A stretch of DNA of 64,000 nucleotides from Hippopus hippopus (GCA_946811185.2 OX328112.1:19201215-19265214), one strand, 5' to 3'. Positions 11,719-24,645 are shown, counted from the first letter of the stretch. Numbers and translations: made by a program. The notes: a model not told the origin generated them from the sequence alone.

Positions 11719-11784
11719 GGACTGTGTAGATCTAAGATCAGACTGCACAAAACGTGCAGTCTGATCTTTGATCTACACCGTCCT
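11719..11784. repeat. M4 palindrome
   Basis: GGACTGTGTAGATCTAAGAT and inverse; loop CACAAAACGTG. Confidence 0.85.
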
Positions 11785-11870
11785 CCACCTCATGCTAATC
11801 TTCAGTACCAATATTTGTGCCAATTTCAACGAAAAGATACCTATCGGCCCCGAGAAAAGTCGAATCCATA

Positions 11871-12102
11871 TGAGCTATGCTCGTGAAAATAAGCTTTGAT
11901 AAATATGCAAAAAAGTATCGCTCCATGACAGCCTATGCAGTCTGCTCAGGCTAACCTGGGTGGAAGCTATTTGCTTTTGGTCAATTTTTTGCATGCTAAA
12001 GGACCATTCTAATTCAGGATTAATCCCGTTGTAATGTGATGACTCCTTGGTATAATGCATCACGGAGATGCTTAAACCACCTTTTTGCCGGGGCATGGCT
12101 CT
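11871..12102. mobile_element. M2 MITE
   Basis: TGAGCTATGCTCGTGAAAAT start; hairpin arms CAGCCTATGCAG and CTGCTCAGGCTAACCTGG are diverged. Confidence 0.78.
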
Positions 12103-12599
12103 TTTTTTCCACGTTACTCAAACTTGACACCTTCCGTCTGGCAGATGATTGCATAGGTCTTTGCAACAGAACATTTAAAAATACGTCGAAAGAAGAAATC
12201 TTTCTTTCTAAAAAGCTCCTCGTATTGCCACAAGGTTTTATTGTATTGTACATACTAAAATTTCTTCGTGTACTAGACTCGTCTGCATTGAAAGCACTTG
12301 CAGGCCACAAATCAAATGAGGCTCAATATTAGATTTGTCTGTGATAGGCAAGAAAACATTGTGGGTAAAGGAGAAAATGCTGGTGACAAAAGTCTTCCCC
12401 ATCAGCATCATTAAAACTCGGGATTTCGAGGGAAAGAGTGAAACACTATACAATAAATCAGTCAATGCATCAAATACAGCCTAAAGCAGTCATCTTATTC
12501 AAGACACGCTGGTACAAGGGAGGCAACTCGTATATTGGACGGCAACTTCTACACAGCAGTTATTGTTCTTGTATGAATCTTTTTAAACCTGTTAACCCC

Positions 12600-12808
12600 T
12601 ATGCTGCTAACCGCGACTCAAGGACCTTTTGCGGACAGCATAGATCAAGATCAGACTGCACATTATGTGCAATCTGATCTTGGAACTACACTGTTTGATA
12701 AGGAGATATTTTTGTCCAAAAAGGTAAGTTTGAAATTGCATTATTTGGGTTTTTACTATGGGCCTGAAAGTTTCGCTCAACTTATTTAGCGAGTTTGTTA
12801 AGTGTTAA
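12600..12808. mobile_element. M4 element with flanks
   Basis: Palindrome 12631-12696 within a unit that begins TTAACCCCTATGCTGCTAAC (12594) and ends TTAAGTGTTAAC (12798-12809). This shows M4 is a larger, TTAA-bounded element. Confidence 0.7.
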
Positions 12809-12945
12809 CCACAGGACGAAATTTTGAACTTGACCAAATTGATAGCATTTGAAGGTGACAACTTGAATATAGCTCAAATGATGATGTCTGTCTTTGATAG
12901 GGTAGAAAACATTAGGGGAAAAGGCGAAAATGCTGGTTATTTATT
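12805..12945 (+). mobile_element. M1 copy, right half lost to an S1 SINE
   Basis: Starts TTAACCACAGGACG immediately after the TTTAGCGAGTTTGTTAAGTG end of an M4 element, then stops inside the hairpin. Confidence 0.78.
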
Positions 12946-12954
12946 ATTTTATCA

Positions 12955-13217
12955 TTAAGGTTATTTCAGTTATATCGTGGCGGTCAGTACACCTATCCAT
13001 AGTCTCTCTCGTGTTTGTTTTACCGCGCTTTGCGAATTATTCTTTCAAAGCCACTGGCTGCTTTCCCACACATCCATTGTCGTAGGAATTGTCAGTGTTG
13101 AGAGGAACATGAATCTTGTGGCAACGGCTATAATCACTACTCGAAAGAAATCGGCGAGTTGGGGGGATTCAAACCGGTGGCCTCTGTAAGTTCTTGACTG
13201 AGCTACGAGGCTGATGT
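12955..13217 (-). mobile_element. S1 SINE
   Basis: Body and box B region (GATTCAAACC) preserved; inserted at the truncated end of an M1 copy (12805-12945). Confidence 0.78.
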
Positions 13218-13422
13218 ACAGCTAGTCAGTCATCTGCTGTTTATTCCAAGAGAGGAAAAGCGTTCAAATATTAGAAACATGCTCTAGCAAAACGGTGTTT
13301 AATGCATCTTTGTTTTACGATATACTCAGCAAGTCATGAAATAACTATGATTGCATAAAATCTATTTTATCTAACAAGACTGACCTGGGTCATTTCTTTC
13401 TATATCCCCCACAAACGAAGTC

Positions 13423-13506
13423 TTTTTTTTTTGGGGGGGGGGGGGGTTATACTGGAGTCACCTTGTCCGTCCGTCCGTCTGTCTGTCCGTCCGTCTGTCC
13501 GTCCCT
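13423..13506. repeat. Poly(T)/poly(G) tract and (GTCC/GTCT)n microsatellite
   Basis: T9G14 then GTCCGTCCGTCTGTC-type repeats. Other homopolymer tracts: G13 near 877, G16 near 17671, C10/A-rich 32073-32126, C14 near 38871, G9 near 58608. Confidence 0.85.
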
Positions 13507-13905
13507 GCGTCACGAAAAGCTTGTCCGGGGCATAACTTCCAAAGTATAAAAGCTATGTATTTTAACATTCAGCCACGCTGGACCCCTCTTAAGTTTTAGC
13601 AACCCTGGGAAATTAGACTTTTGAAAACATTGTGAGAAAAAGTAACCAGCATTTTCGTGAGCGAGTCAAATTTTCAGTAAATTGATTGACTGAATAAATG
13701 AATATTCTTTTCTGCCGTTTTCAGCATCATTTTAGTCATACCACGACTACAGCTCACTTGTGCATGTACGTATGTCGTGGATTACACTAGTTCTACGCCA
13801 TGGCTCTGATTTGTCTTGCCCAAGACACGTCCCCGAAAAACGATCGAATGAGCCCAGGGCCATCTAGTAAAAAAGGTCTGCACCTCGCACCTCCCCCCGA
13901 GCAAC

Positions 13906-13954
<49 letters not shown>
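13906..13954. repeat. (GA)n microsatellite
   Basis: About 23 GA units, following a SINE-like fragment. Confidence 0.9.
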
Positions 13955-13957
<3 letters not shown>

Positions 13958-14362
13958 GTGTTTAATGGTCAAGGGAGGTTATACTAATAGTAAGAATTAA
14001 AAGAAATATCAAAGTCTAGTCAAATCAAGTCACGTTGAAATCTTCTATCAAGGCAATCTAATTGATCCAGCCATGGACCATTTTTGCCAAATTACAGGAG
14101 GCCAAATATGATTTTGAAGATTTTCATCTTTCCCCAGTATTACTGATCCCTCAACAAGGCCAAACAAAGGAAAAGATTTTTTAATGAACGAATGTGGAAA
14201 GATGCCATGCAAAGCTTTAGTCAGAACTGTCATTACAGAAGAGTAGCCAGGATTCGTACTCGAGTGAGTTAAAGGCTCTTCTCAAGGTACGGGCAACATT
14301 ACAGACCGAGATCAGACTGCACAGAATATACAGTCTGTCTTTGGTCTCTAACGTCCAATACC

Positions 14363-14590
14363 TAAACTCTTTACCTATAGACAAAATTATAGACTAGTCC
14401 AAATTCAGAGCGTTTGCAGACGGCAAATCAAAATGTGACTCAAAGATTGAAATTTATTTTGGAAAGGGTAGAAAACATTGTGGGAAAAGGAGAAAATGCT
14501 GGTTATCAGCATTTTCTCCTTTTCCCACAATGTTTTCAAAAACTTTCTTTCTCAGAGTTGTTAAAAGTTGGGATTATGTGATAAAAGGTT
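14363..14590 (+). mobile_element. M1 hairpin MITE, full length
   Basis: Adjacent to an M4 palindrome (14303-14360). Perfect 60 bp hairpin. Confidence 0.88.
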
Positions 14591-14714
14591 CAGAGATATT
14601 TTAAATTCTATGTCGAAAAAGGGCATAACTTGGTCAAAAATATTGTGATGATTACCTGCCCCTGTTGTACGAGTTCCCCTTTTGATAGTTACAACTTGTC
14701 CAAGTTTGAAGTAA

Positions 14715-16234
14715 ATATACTCACACGCAATGAAAACGCACCACCCGGAATAAATTAAGTATTTTTATCTATGTGAAAGAGTTTTACAATTTAATCGCAA
14801 AAGGATAATGATGAACCATTTTATCACACATACCAATAAGGATAGCCCTGAAATCGTCTAGAGTTCAGCAAAATATTGTCTTAAGAAAAGTACGTAGAAA
14901 TTAAAGAGTCACATACCTCAGCATCTGGTATGCCCGCCCCTTGCGTTGGCAACAGCCTGGCATTGTCGGCGCACACTCCGGATCAGGTGCTGGATGCGTT
15001 AATTGCGGTATGGCGTCCTGCTCTTCTACTAGTGCGTTGATCAGATCCTGATGGCTGTGAATTTATCCAGCTCCGTTGTACACACGACGCCCCAGTTGGT
15101 CCGAAAGATGCTCAATGGGGTTCAAATCAGAAGAAAACGCCGGTCACTGGAGAACATTGACGTCTTGTTGGGCTGGGAATACTCTAGTCAGTCTCGCTGA
15201 ATGTGGCCTTGCGTTATCTTGCTGTAACATCGCAACATCCCGATGACATTGGAGAAAAAGCACTTACACAGGCTCCAGAACCTCGTCGACGTATCGCCTT
15301 GCTGTTAGACTTCCATCCACGACCAATAATTTAGTGTTATGACTCCAGGAGATACCGCTCCAAATCATGACGCTACCGCCACTCCAACGAGATGCCTGTC
15401 TCACGTAGCAGTCTGTATATCGTTCCCCTCGACGTCGACATACTTTGGCTCTCCTATCCGGCATATCTAAACAGAAACGTGACTCATCTGTAAAGAGGAC
15501 TTCTTTCCACTGATGAAGAGTCCAACTAAATGCCTCTGACCCCACGCATCCCGATTACGTCGTCTCTCCGCCGTCAAAATATTGCCTCGATGTGCGTTGT
15601 GTGCGTGTAGATCGCCTTCTAAGAGGCGTCTCCGAACTGTATCCCGACTGATACGTTGCTGACCATAACCACGGTCCTCTTGAGCATTTTCTGTTGCAGT
15701 TCGAAACCTATCACGAAGATACCGTAGCACTATTTGTCGGTCTCCCGCCGCCGTCGTCACTCTTTGACGTCCTGGGCGAGGCCTGTCATTCATAGAGCCT
15801 TTTACATTGTGTTTTTGAATCAAACGAAGTATAGTGGAATGTGCAGAATTCATTCTACGCGCAACTTCGCGATATGACAGACCGCTGACTATCCTATCAA
15901 CGGCTTCATGACGTTACGCGGTACTCAAACGTCCTATGATTGTGTCGTTTGCAACAAGTTATGCTGTATTTTTATTCTCTAATAAACAGTGCTTCGTTCG
16001 TCGTATTAGATCCACCTATACGCATGTGTCTCACAATGGCCATTGCAAAAATAGCTATTTGCACGAGCGGCACGTGATCGGCATTTTGTTATTAAGTAGA
16101 CCATAAAAAACATGATCGCAATGTACATATGTAAGTTATAACTCGATTGACACAACCGAATCAAAACATCAAACATATTTGGAAAATATATGTATACTTT
16201 TTGGGTGGTGCGTTTTCATTGCGTGCAAGTATAT
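14715..16234 (-). mobile_element. Tc1-like DNA transposon with intact 32 bp terminal inverted repeats, transposase broken
   Basis: Termini at 14715-14746 and 16203-16234 share ATATACT, two mismatched positions, then CACGCAATGAAAACGCACC and CACCC; TA dinucleotides flank. The minus-strand transposase contains SYREVARRMNSAHSTI, a VLFTDESRF first aspartate, GGSVMIWSGISW, QDNARPHSA second aspartate and DLNPIEHL glutamate, spread over different frames with stops. About 1.5 kb, the usual size for the group. The matching ends suggest fairly recent movement, mobilised in trans or before decay. Confidence 0.88.
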
Positions 16235-17057
16235 CTTCAGTAATAACATAGATTAAAAATATCGAGCTAACGACCAGCAGCATTTTTACCGGTAGTGATC
16301 CAAATTTAAACTTTTACTGAATATAATTAGTATATTCTACATACATTTGGACCAAGATTCATAAATATTTAGCAGAAATTGTGACTGCTAGAGCTCACAC
16401 AAAGCTTTGTCCTTGTGATCTACTTTTGATCCAAGTGAGTATATATATTAGTGGAAACCAGCATTTTCTCCTTTCCCAACATTTTCAACCTTTCAAAAGA
16501 CAAGCTCTATCATTTGAGTCACATTTATCTTCTGCAAATGGTTTGAATTTCAACAAGTCTAAAACTAGAACTTGTTTTTCTACAAAAAAACAGACGTCTC
16601 TCTTCTTTTTGGTGTCAGAAGGCAATATATGTCAACAAGGCAATTTCTAGCTGAAATAATGGTCATTTTTCTCTAACGGTTTTCAAGTAAGAGAGCGGAC
16701 ACGAAATTGTACATAAAATAAGTAAGGAAAATAATCCAAGGGAAATAACTTGAAAAATACACAAGCTAGAGTTATGGTTCTTGTGCATGACACTTGTCTC
16801 ATGGTGCTTTACAAGTGTGTGAAGTTTTATCAAAATATCTTACAAGGTTTTCGAGTTATAGAGCGGACACGATTTGTGAAGGAAAATAATCAAAGGGAAA
16901 TAACTCCAAAAATATACAAGCCATAGAAAACGTTGTGGGAGGAGAAAATGCTTGTTACGAGCATTTTCTCCTTTTCCCACACTGTTTTCAAAAGGCTTAT
17001 TTCTCGGGGTCGTTAAATATCTGGATTGTGTTGTAATGGGTTAATCTAGGTCAAATG

Positions 17058-17366
17058 ATTGATTAATTGTATGGTGTTCAACGCCGTTTTTAACATTATT
17101 TCAGTTAGATCACAGCGGCCAGTGCACCTATACATGCTTTCCTGGAGTTTCTTTTACTAGTACTCTGCACAGTTTTCTTTCCAAGCCACTGGCTGCTTTC
17201 CCATCTAACCATCATCGAAACTGATCAGCGGTGAGAGAGGAATGAATCCTGTCGCAAAGACTACTAGTACCATCAATCCTCGGAGAGAAATCGACCGAGC
17301 CGGGGATCAAACCAGCGACCCCCTGTCCTCAAGTCTGTACGCTACTGAATGAGCTATCGGGACTGG
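17058..17366 (-). mobile_element. tRNA-derived SINE (family S1), near full length
   Basis: Minus-strand reading: tRNA-like head with GAGCTC-type box A near 17355 and box B (GGTTTGATCCCCGG) near 17305, then the body GGAAAGCAGCCAGTGGCTTG and a tail GGCGTTGAACACC plus ATTAATC. An imperfect duplication AAGGTCAAA flanks both sides. Confidence 0.85.
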
Positions 17367-17825
17367 GTGAATCAAGGTCAAAGGTGAACACAAACAACAC
17401 AAAGTCGACGAATAAAGCTGAACATTTATTGATGATATTAATATTAATTAACAGTGACAATCCAGAAAAATACAGTGAAAGTCTAGACCATTCTGTTTTC
17501 CGACAAATACAAAGAAAGAAAAGAAAAAAAGCAAAGCAAAGGAATAAAATGAAAAACTAAGTTTTAACCATAAATCTTCATTCACATCTCATAGTATTTT
17601 TCTATTTACTATTTCTTTATCCACCAAAATGCACAAATTAAACAAAAATGGACAAGTTCAGTCGTGTGTAAGGGGGGGGGGGGGGGGAGGGGAGAAGAGA
17701 GAACCACTCTAAATATTACAGTTTCATGACTGTTTTCCCCCTACTTTTATCTGTCATATTGGACAATTTAGATTCATGATCAGACAGCACTTTTCTTGCA
17801 GTCTGATCTTGACTTAAAGGTCAGA

Positions 17826-18217
17826 TAACCCTTTACAAAACAACAGCCTTGTCTAAATTGAAAGCATTTGAAGGTGACACATAAATAATTCTTCAAAACA
17901 TTAGATTTCTATCTCACAGGGAAGAAAACATTGTGGGAAAAGGAGAAAATGCTGTTTACCAGCATTTTCTCCTTTTCCCACAATGTTTTCAAAAGCTTTC
18001 TTACCCAAGGTCACTAAAAATTTAGATTGTTTTACCAAACTAAAATATCTTAGAATTATCCACAGTGACAGCATTTGCAACCTAATATGATTCAAATGAG
18101 GCTACTTGTTCTTGAAAGAGTAGAAAACATTGTAGGAGAAAAATGTTCTCCTTTTTCCACACTTTAGCCTTTTTCCTTAGTGTTCTTAAAACCTGGAGCT
18201 GTATGGTAAAGGGTTAA
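17826..18217 (+). mobile_element. Two M1 copies in series
   Basis: 17826-18040 is nearly complete with a perfect hairpin; 18074-18217 has a shortened hairpin. Confidence 0.83.
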
Positions 18218-18443
18218 AAATACAACCTCATACTACCATGTAAGTATTCATTGTCAAAAAAGATTTGTAAAAAAGCCATTTCCTGGTTTCAATCTAAACA
18301 GATTCGTCAATTTATTAATAATTATCATGATTGGCATTTTAATCATCAGAGCGATTTAGCTGATGTAATAGACCTTTTCAATTGGAAGGAACAACCTCAA
18401 AGGTATTTCCGCATGAATTTTTTTTTTCTTTTTTTAAAAAATA

Positions 18444-18509
18444 GCAGACAGTATAGATTTAAGACCAGACTGCACAGGATGTGCAGTCTGATCTGGATTT
18501 ATACTGTCC
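18444..18509. repeat. M4 palindrome
   Basis: GCAGACAGTATAGATTTAAG and inverse; a second copy lies at 18699-18770. Confidence 0.83.
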
Positions 18510-19148
18510 ACAAAAGTCAGCCAGATCTTGATCTACATTGGTCAGCAAAAATAACTAAAGCTGTGCTTTGGGCACTTTGATTTGTAATCCTTTTTAGCGC
18601 TTTAAGGAATGAACTGACATCTTCAGTCTATTAATAGAGCTAAATGTTGAAAATTTAGGGTGACATAGTATATATCTGTATACCTCAAAATACCCCACAA
18701 AGTATAGCCAAGATCAGACTTTACATTTCTGTGTTGTGCCTGCAGTCTGATCTTGGATCTACACCGTTCCAAAAAAGGCAAGTCTGCACCAAAAGACTAA
18801 CAATTGAGAGCACATATTTCCTATCGTCAAAAACATTTTTTCCGTCTTCAAAAATAACCAGAACCTTTCCGCATTACACTTCATGCCATATAATGGTTTC
18901 CGTGGAAACTAATAATTGTCATTTATCAATAATTTTGTATTGTAAAACATACAACTCCCATGTGACAACTTCATTCTTTTGTTATACTGCAGACCACTTT
19001 TGAAAACTTTCAGGCAAAAGGAGAAAATGCTCAGAATGAGCTATTTTCCTTTTACTACAATGTTTTTTCATGCACCTAAACTGAAAACTGTTGCCATTTA
19101 TGAGATCTTCTAACAGTCATCCGCTAAAATATTAATTCAGAAGAAAAT

Positions 19149-19511
19149 CAACTCTTTACCATACAATAAGATTTTAGACTGGTCTAATTCAACATCATTT
19201 AAATGATGGGATTAGTTCTTGTAAGGATACAAAACCTTGTCAGAAATGGAAAAATGCTGGTTATCTGCCTTTTCTCCTTTTCTCACAATGTTTTCAAAAG
19301 CTTTTATTTCTCTGGGTTGTAAATCTACAAGCATTTGCAGACAACATATTAAACATGGCTCAGATGATGAGATGCGTTTTAAGAAGGGTTAGAAACATTA
19401 TGGGAAAAGGAGAAAATGCTGGTTACCAGCATTATCTTCTTTTCCCAAAATGTTTTTAACCCTTTCTATTTTAAAGTCTTTAAAACTCAGAATAGTGTGG
19501 TAAAGGGTTAA
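19149..19511 (+). mobile_element. Two M1 copies in series
   Basis: 19149-19325 and 19327-19511; the second ends GTGTGGTAAAGGGTTAAA. Confidence 0.8.
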
Positions 19512-20960
19512 ACTAATGAAGCAAGAAAAAAATGAAAATTATCACCGTTTACCATTAATTCTTCTCAAAGCACAATTCCACATACATATCCCACAAAAAT
19601 TAAAAACCAGGCATTTCCAGCAACAATGACAACAACAAAAATATCGCAAGAGAAGGAAAGAAAAAAAATACATCTCTGGAAATATTCAATTCTATCTTAC
19701 ACCATTCTTACTGAATCAGTGTGGCAAAACCTCCATGTGACTATTTGATCCGGTTCATGGATTAATTATCAATAATCATGTTTTTGTCAGGTGAAGATGT
19801 TCGTAATGGTGACCTAGTTATATGGTCTCCTAGAAATGCATACAAAAAAATCATTCTAAATCCAACCAGTAAGGTTAATCCAACTAGTAAAGATAGTGTT
19901 CACATCTAAGTAAATACATTTGGGCACGCAATTCTAGCAAATAACCAAAAATAGCAAGAAAAAAAAATCTGTAAGTTTGGCAGACTTCTCGTAACTCAGT
20001 TAGGCATTCAGATTGTTCTTTGTAATAACGCAAAAAAAAAAACCAAACCCTTACTGAAACAAAGGTTTTTTTTTTTTATAAACTAGCGTGAACTGGATCA
20101 AAGAGTCATGTTGGTTTGCAACACTGTGAATAAATTTTAAACTATTTCTAGAATTTCTTACATAAATATACATAATTCTAACCCAATTAACCTACAATCA
20201 AAAAATACAAATCATTTCAATTATCTAGACAAAACATGACACCATTAAAGCATACAGAGTTTATTCAAGTATCACACAAACATGGTTTTTATAATGTTGA
20301 AAGTTTTTGAAAATACACTGGGAAAGGTAGCAACAAAACTTGAGCCTTTTCCAAAAATCAGTGACATACTGTAAAAAAAAAAAGATGTTTACTTAAAATG
20401 AACTGACTTTGGCTTTTTTGTCTTAATATAAAACTGTACAGACACAGTTTGTATAGTCCAAACAAGAGATGCTTTAGAAAACCTTGTGGGAAAAGGAGCA
20501 GTTGCTTGTTACCAGCAAATTTCTCTTTTTGCTACAATGTTTCATCTACATGCAGCAATCATTAAAGTTCTGAAAAAAATTAAGTGAACACTGTTAATGT
20601 GTGAAAAGACACACTAGTTCTTTTTTACAAACCTTTAATGTTATGGTAATTTTCTTTTTTCTTCCACAATGTTTTCTACCCTGTCTCAGAACTTCTGTTC
20701 AATTGGGTAATATTAGAATTTATTGTCCCAAGACGCTTTCCATTTTCGAAATAGTTTTTTTTTTTTGGGGCAAGGACTAAGGACTAATCTACTAAAGGAC
20801 TGCAGAGTGGGTGGGGTAAGGTTTCTGAGGAAAATCCAATATATACATATCATATAAACCAATCACATTTAGTCCACAAATCACAATGCAGCAGCAAATA
20901 TCAGTGACTGATCTCCGGAGTAACAAAATTTCCTAGGCTAATCAAAAATCTTTCATTTCT
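19512..20960. other. AT-rich spacer without recognised gene
   Basis: A worn M1 copy at about 20456-20560 and 20640-20690; otherwise long A and T runs and no open frame of note. Confidence 0.5.
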
Positions 20961-21230
20961 TTAACTCTTTACCATATGACAGAATTTTAAGACTTGTCCA
21001 AACTGAAAGCATTTGCAGATGACAAATATGTGTTAAGTAATTATTTTTGTGTATGGTAGGGTAGAAAACATGGTGGAAAAGGGAGAAAATGCTTTTGTGT
21101 ATGGTAGGGTTGAAAACATGGTGGAAAAGGGAGTAAATGCTGGTTACCAGCTTTTTCATCTTTTCCCACCGTGTTTTCAAAAGGCTTTTAGTAGGGCCGT
21201 TAAAACTCAGGAGGGCATGGTAAAGTTTAA
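20961..21230 (+). mobile_element. M1 hairpin MITE with internal 51 bp tandem duplication
   Basis: TTAACTCTTTACCATATGAC start. The segment TTTGTGTATGGTAGGGT through GGGAGAAAATGC is repeated at about 21043-21143. Confidence 0.85.
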
Positions 21231-22488
21231 TACTCTACTCTTTTCCAAGAAGACAGTCTATCATCGGGAAAAATTATAATAATTGTAATTATCATAGAAG
21301 ACGCACACATACCTCATTAGTTGCCATAAAGGGCTTGATTAATCCATTTTACCTTTTTTATATTAGTATTATGTCTGCAAATCCATCTATATCTACAAAC
21401 CATTCTGTATACTATACAACACCCTCTTTGATTGGTCTAAAATTACTGTATTAGCCAATAAGAGAGTATGTCATCTGTATCACCCAATAAGAAAGTTTGT
21501 CATTATCAGTTATATAATTAAACTCTTTGTTCAGTTCCTGGACTAGAACCCAGTCTGAAGTTGAAGTCTTATTTCTTCAGATTAGTTTATTCTTTTAAAC
21601 CTTTTTTTCCCCCTCATTTTTTTTTAAAAACACTTTACAGAACAATCCTTTGTTAAAATTACCCTATAGAGAAAGGACAACATCTGAAAACAATGTGGTT
21701 AAAGGCGACAATGCTGGGGAACAGCAATTTAATCCTTTTCCTACAATGTTTTATACCATTTCAGAGACAAATCACATCATCTTTTCCAAGCTGAATCACA
21801 TCATTTGAGTCAATATGTCCTCTGTATTTGCCTTTAATTCTGGCAAGTCTAAAACTCTGCCTGGCAAAGAGGATTTATGGTTCTATTTAGACAGCTTCTT
21901 TTTCCACATTGTTATTCAGTCTGATATGTAGGACCCACATTATTCATCCACCACATTTTATCACCTTGTTTATCAATAATCTCACAACATTTTGGAAAAA
22001 AGTTTCGATCAAACTGCCTTTAATATGTGAAAGTAAGTGTTATAAACTGATTGAAAGTGAAATAACTTTCACCGAAAACAATATATGTACCCTCGACAAA
22101 CTGAAAATCGCGACATTAAGCTTTGGTGTTTATTAAGTTAAGTTACAGGGGTAAAAATGAAATTCCACCTGGCTGTATGTGTTATTCAATTATTGTCCTT
22201 CAAGCACACAAGACATACCCGATTTATTTCAAATATTCACAAAATTTATTCAGCGAGCATGACACAGCCGACACAAAGCAACCATCTTGTCATGCAGGTA
22301 TATTCACAGAAAGTCAGAAAAAAACAGTAATTTAAAAATAGACTGACCTTTGATCTCCAGCTCTAACACGGTCATGTGACACCCATTAACAGCAAAACAT
22401 CGTGAAGTATGATAATTTTCGAATGTGGTTGTGTCTTGAAATAATTTGTAGTTTTTATAGGAAGGGGTCTTTGCGCTAATGAAATTAC

Positions 22489-22604
22489 CTTTTCTGAAAA
22501 TGAGCTTTTCCAAGTAGCCGATTTGCCGACTTAAACCTCATTTTTTTGCGATTTTTGCAGATAATAACAAAATCAACAAATGGTATGACCTCACCACCCT
22601 CCAT
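22489..22604 (-). CDS. Weak candidate first coding exon of an unidentified gene
   Basis: ATG at 22604-22602 opens 38 codons plus two bases to a donor AAAAG|GTAATT. The peptide begins MEGGEVIPFVDFVIICKNRK. Upstream on the same strand are GCCATTTTG and a CATGTGAC E-box (another at 22369), promoter-like features. I found no following exon; an AATAAA on the minus strand near 17428 could mark the 3' end. No family recognised. It may be chance. Confidence 0.3.
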
Positions 22605-22828
22605 TTCAATAATGTATCATGTGACTTATTCTAAAAACAAAATGGCCACGAACTTAGATGTATCGCGATTTTAGCTGATTCGACGATACTCTATTATTTC
22701 AACAATAAATTTCTCCTGTTCTAATCTTTCCCCCTCCTCCCTCCCCCTTACATTACACTCATTCCTTATTCATTGAATGACTGATTGACTTCACCGAATA
22801 ACAACTGACTTAATATTACAAAATAAAG

Positions 22829-23108
22829 TTAACTCTTTACCAGATGACAAATATCTAAGACGTGTCCAAACTGAAAGCTTCTACAGACGACAAATTCTAA
22901 AGTGATACAAATGAAACAAAGTTCTTTGATAGGGTAGAAAACATTGTGGGAAAGGAGAAAATGCTGGTAACCAGCATTTTCTCCTTTTCCTACAACGTTT
23001 TCTACTCTTCTTAGGACAAAAGCCTTTGGGTAAGCCAGATTTAGTTTGTCATCTGCACAGGCTTTGAATTTGGACAGGTCTAAAATTTTGCCGCTCGGTT
23101 AGGAGTTA
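22829..23108. mobile_element. M1 derivative with two left arms
   Basis: Both sides carry the long left arm (TGAAAGCTTCTACAGACGACAA; inverted CATCTGCACAGGCTTTGAATT), giving a 280 bp palindrome. Confidence 0.82.
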
Positions 23109-23455
23109 ATGACACTGAGAAAGAAGGCTTTTGAAAGCCTTGTGGGCAAGTTCTCCAAATGCTTTCTACACTTTCTAAGACAATGGTATAATTACCATAA
23201 TTTTTGCCATGTTTTTTCCAGTCTTTAGAAAATACCTTCAATTTGGACCAGTCTAAAATTTTTTTGTCATCTGGTAAAGATTTTAAACTTTACATCACCA
23301 CACAAGTCTCGTCCTATCCAATCACAAAAACAGTCCATAACAGTAACAAAGTTGAAAAAAGAGGAAAATATACATTTTATACAAAAAATTATTTAAATGC
23401 CTGACATAATTTACAATTTAACCCACTGTCATACATAGCTATCTGAACACTCTCT

Positions 23456-23722
23456 GACTCTTTTACCAGATGACACAATATTAGACTCATCCAAATTGAC
23501 AGCATTTGCAGACGACAAATTATATATGGCTCAAATGGTAGGATTTGTCTTTGAACAGGTAGGAAACATGGTGGGAAAAGGAGAAAATATTGGGCTATCA
23601 GCATTTTCTCTTTTTCTGAAACTGTTTTCGAAAGGTTTCATCTTCAGGGTCATTAAAACATGGCATTTTCCTAGACCTATTTCCTCTGGGTTGGTTAAAA
23701 TGATTTGTTTGGTAAAGGGGTT
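23456..23722 (+). mobile_element. M1 hairpin MITE, right arm duplicated in part
   Basis: Left arm clear (TTTGCAGACGACAAATT would be consensus; here TTTGCAGACGACAAAT); two GGTT..AAAA right-arm pieces follow. Confidence 0.75.
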
Positions 23723-23876
23723 TACAGGTTTATTCCTACAGGCTACCTTTTCTGTTTTGCAGCAAATCATTATAGAAAACATTGTGATAAAAGGAGGAAC
23801 TGTTTGTCATGAGCAATTCATAAACATTTGTAAACACTGGCTAAATGAGAAATAGCTCAATAGCCTTCTCTGGTAA

Positions 23877-24092
23877 TTAATTCCTTTACTCTATACCAAA
23901 CAAGAAGGAAGCTTTTGAAAACATTATGGGAAAAGGAGAAAATGCTGGTCACCAGCATTTTCTCTTTTCCCACAATGTTTTCTGTCCTCATAAGGACAAA
24001 TCAAGTCCTATTACTTGAACCTTAGTTCTTTTTGTCGTCTACAAATGATCTCAATTTGGGAAGTAAAAATTTTGTTGTGTGGTAAAGAGTTG
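23877..24092 (-). mobile_element. M1 hairpin MITE
   Basis: TTAATTCCTTTACTCTATACC start, left arm ends GTGTGGTAAAGAGTT. Confidence 0.85.
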
Positions 24093-24411
24093 AGTCTTTC
24101 AGCACCAAAATATCAACCTTTCAACAGCTAGAAATTAAACTTGGACAGATTTATATTTTATAGACTTGACTAAACAAGCTTATGGTATTGATCCAAGATC
24201 AGATAACCTGTTCTGTGCAGCCTGATTTCAATCTAAGCTGTCAAGGAAAGCCTCTGCTTTTCCCCTATAGTGCAGCTCCAGTTAAGGAATGCAAGAAAAC
24301 CTTTTTCCAACATATGAAAGCAAATTGCTCTTTTTTCTACAATGGTTTTAAAAAGGGTGAAAACTGCATGGGGAATCAGAGATATCATTTCCATAGTAAC
24401 AGATTTAGCAA

Positions 24412-24645
24412 TTAACTCCTTACCACACAGCACCATGTTAGACTCTTCAAAATTGACGTCATTTGCAGACAACAACATAAATGTAACTTAACTGATGCAA
24501 TTTGTCTTTGAAAGGACAGAAAACATTGTGGGAAACAGAGAAAATGCTGGTAACCAACCAGCATTTTCTCCTTTTTCCACAATGTTTTCTACAGTCATTT
24601 TTCATGAGACCATTAAGATACAGAATCATAATTATGGTATAAGGT
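24412..24645 (+). mobile_element. M1 hairpin MITE
   Basis: TTAACTCCTTACCACACAGC start; extra CCAACCAG in the loop. Confidence 0.83.

Noticed and set aside
18251..18430. Plus-strand frame with KKAISWFQSKQIRQFINNYH
   Set aside because: Looks protein-like for 50 codons but runs into a T-tract and an M4 palindrome, and no partner exon was found. Too weak to annotate.
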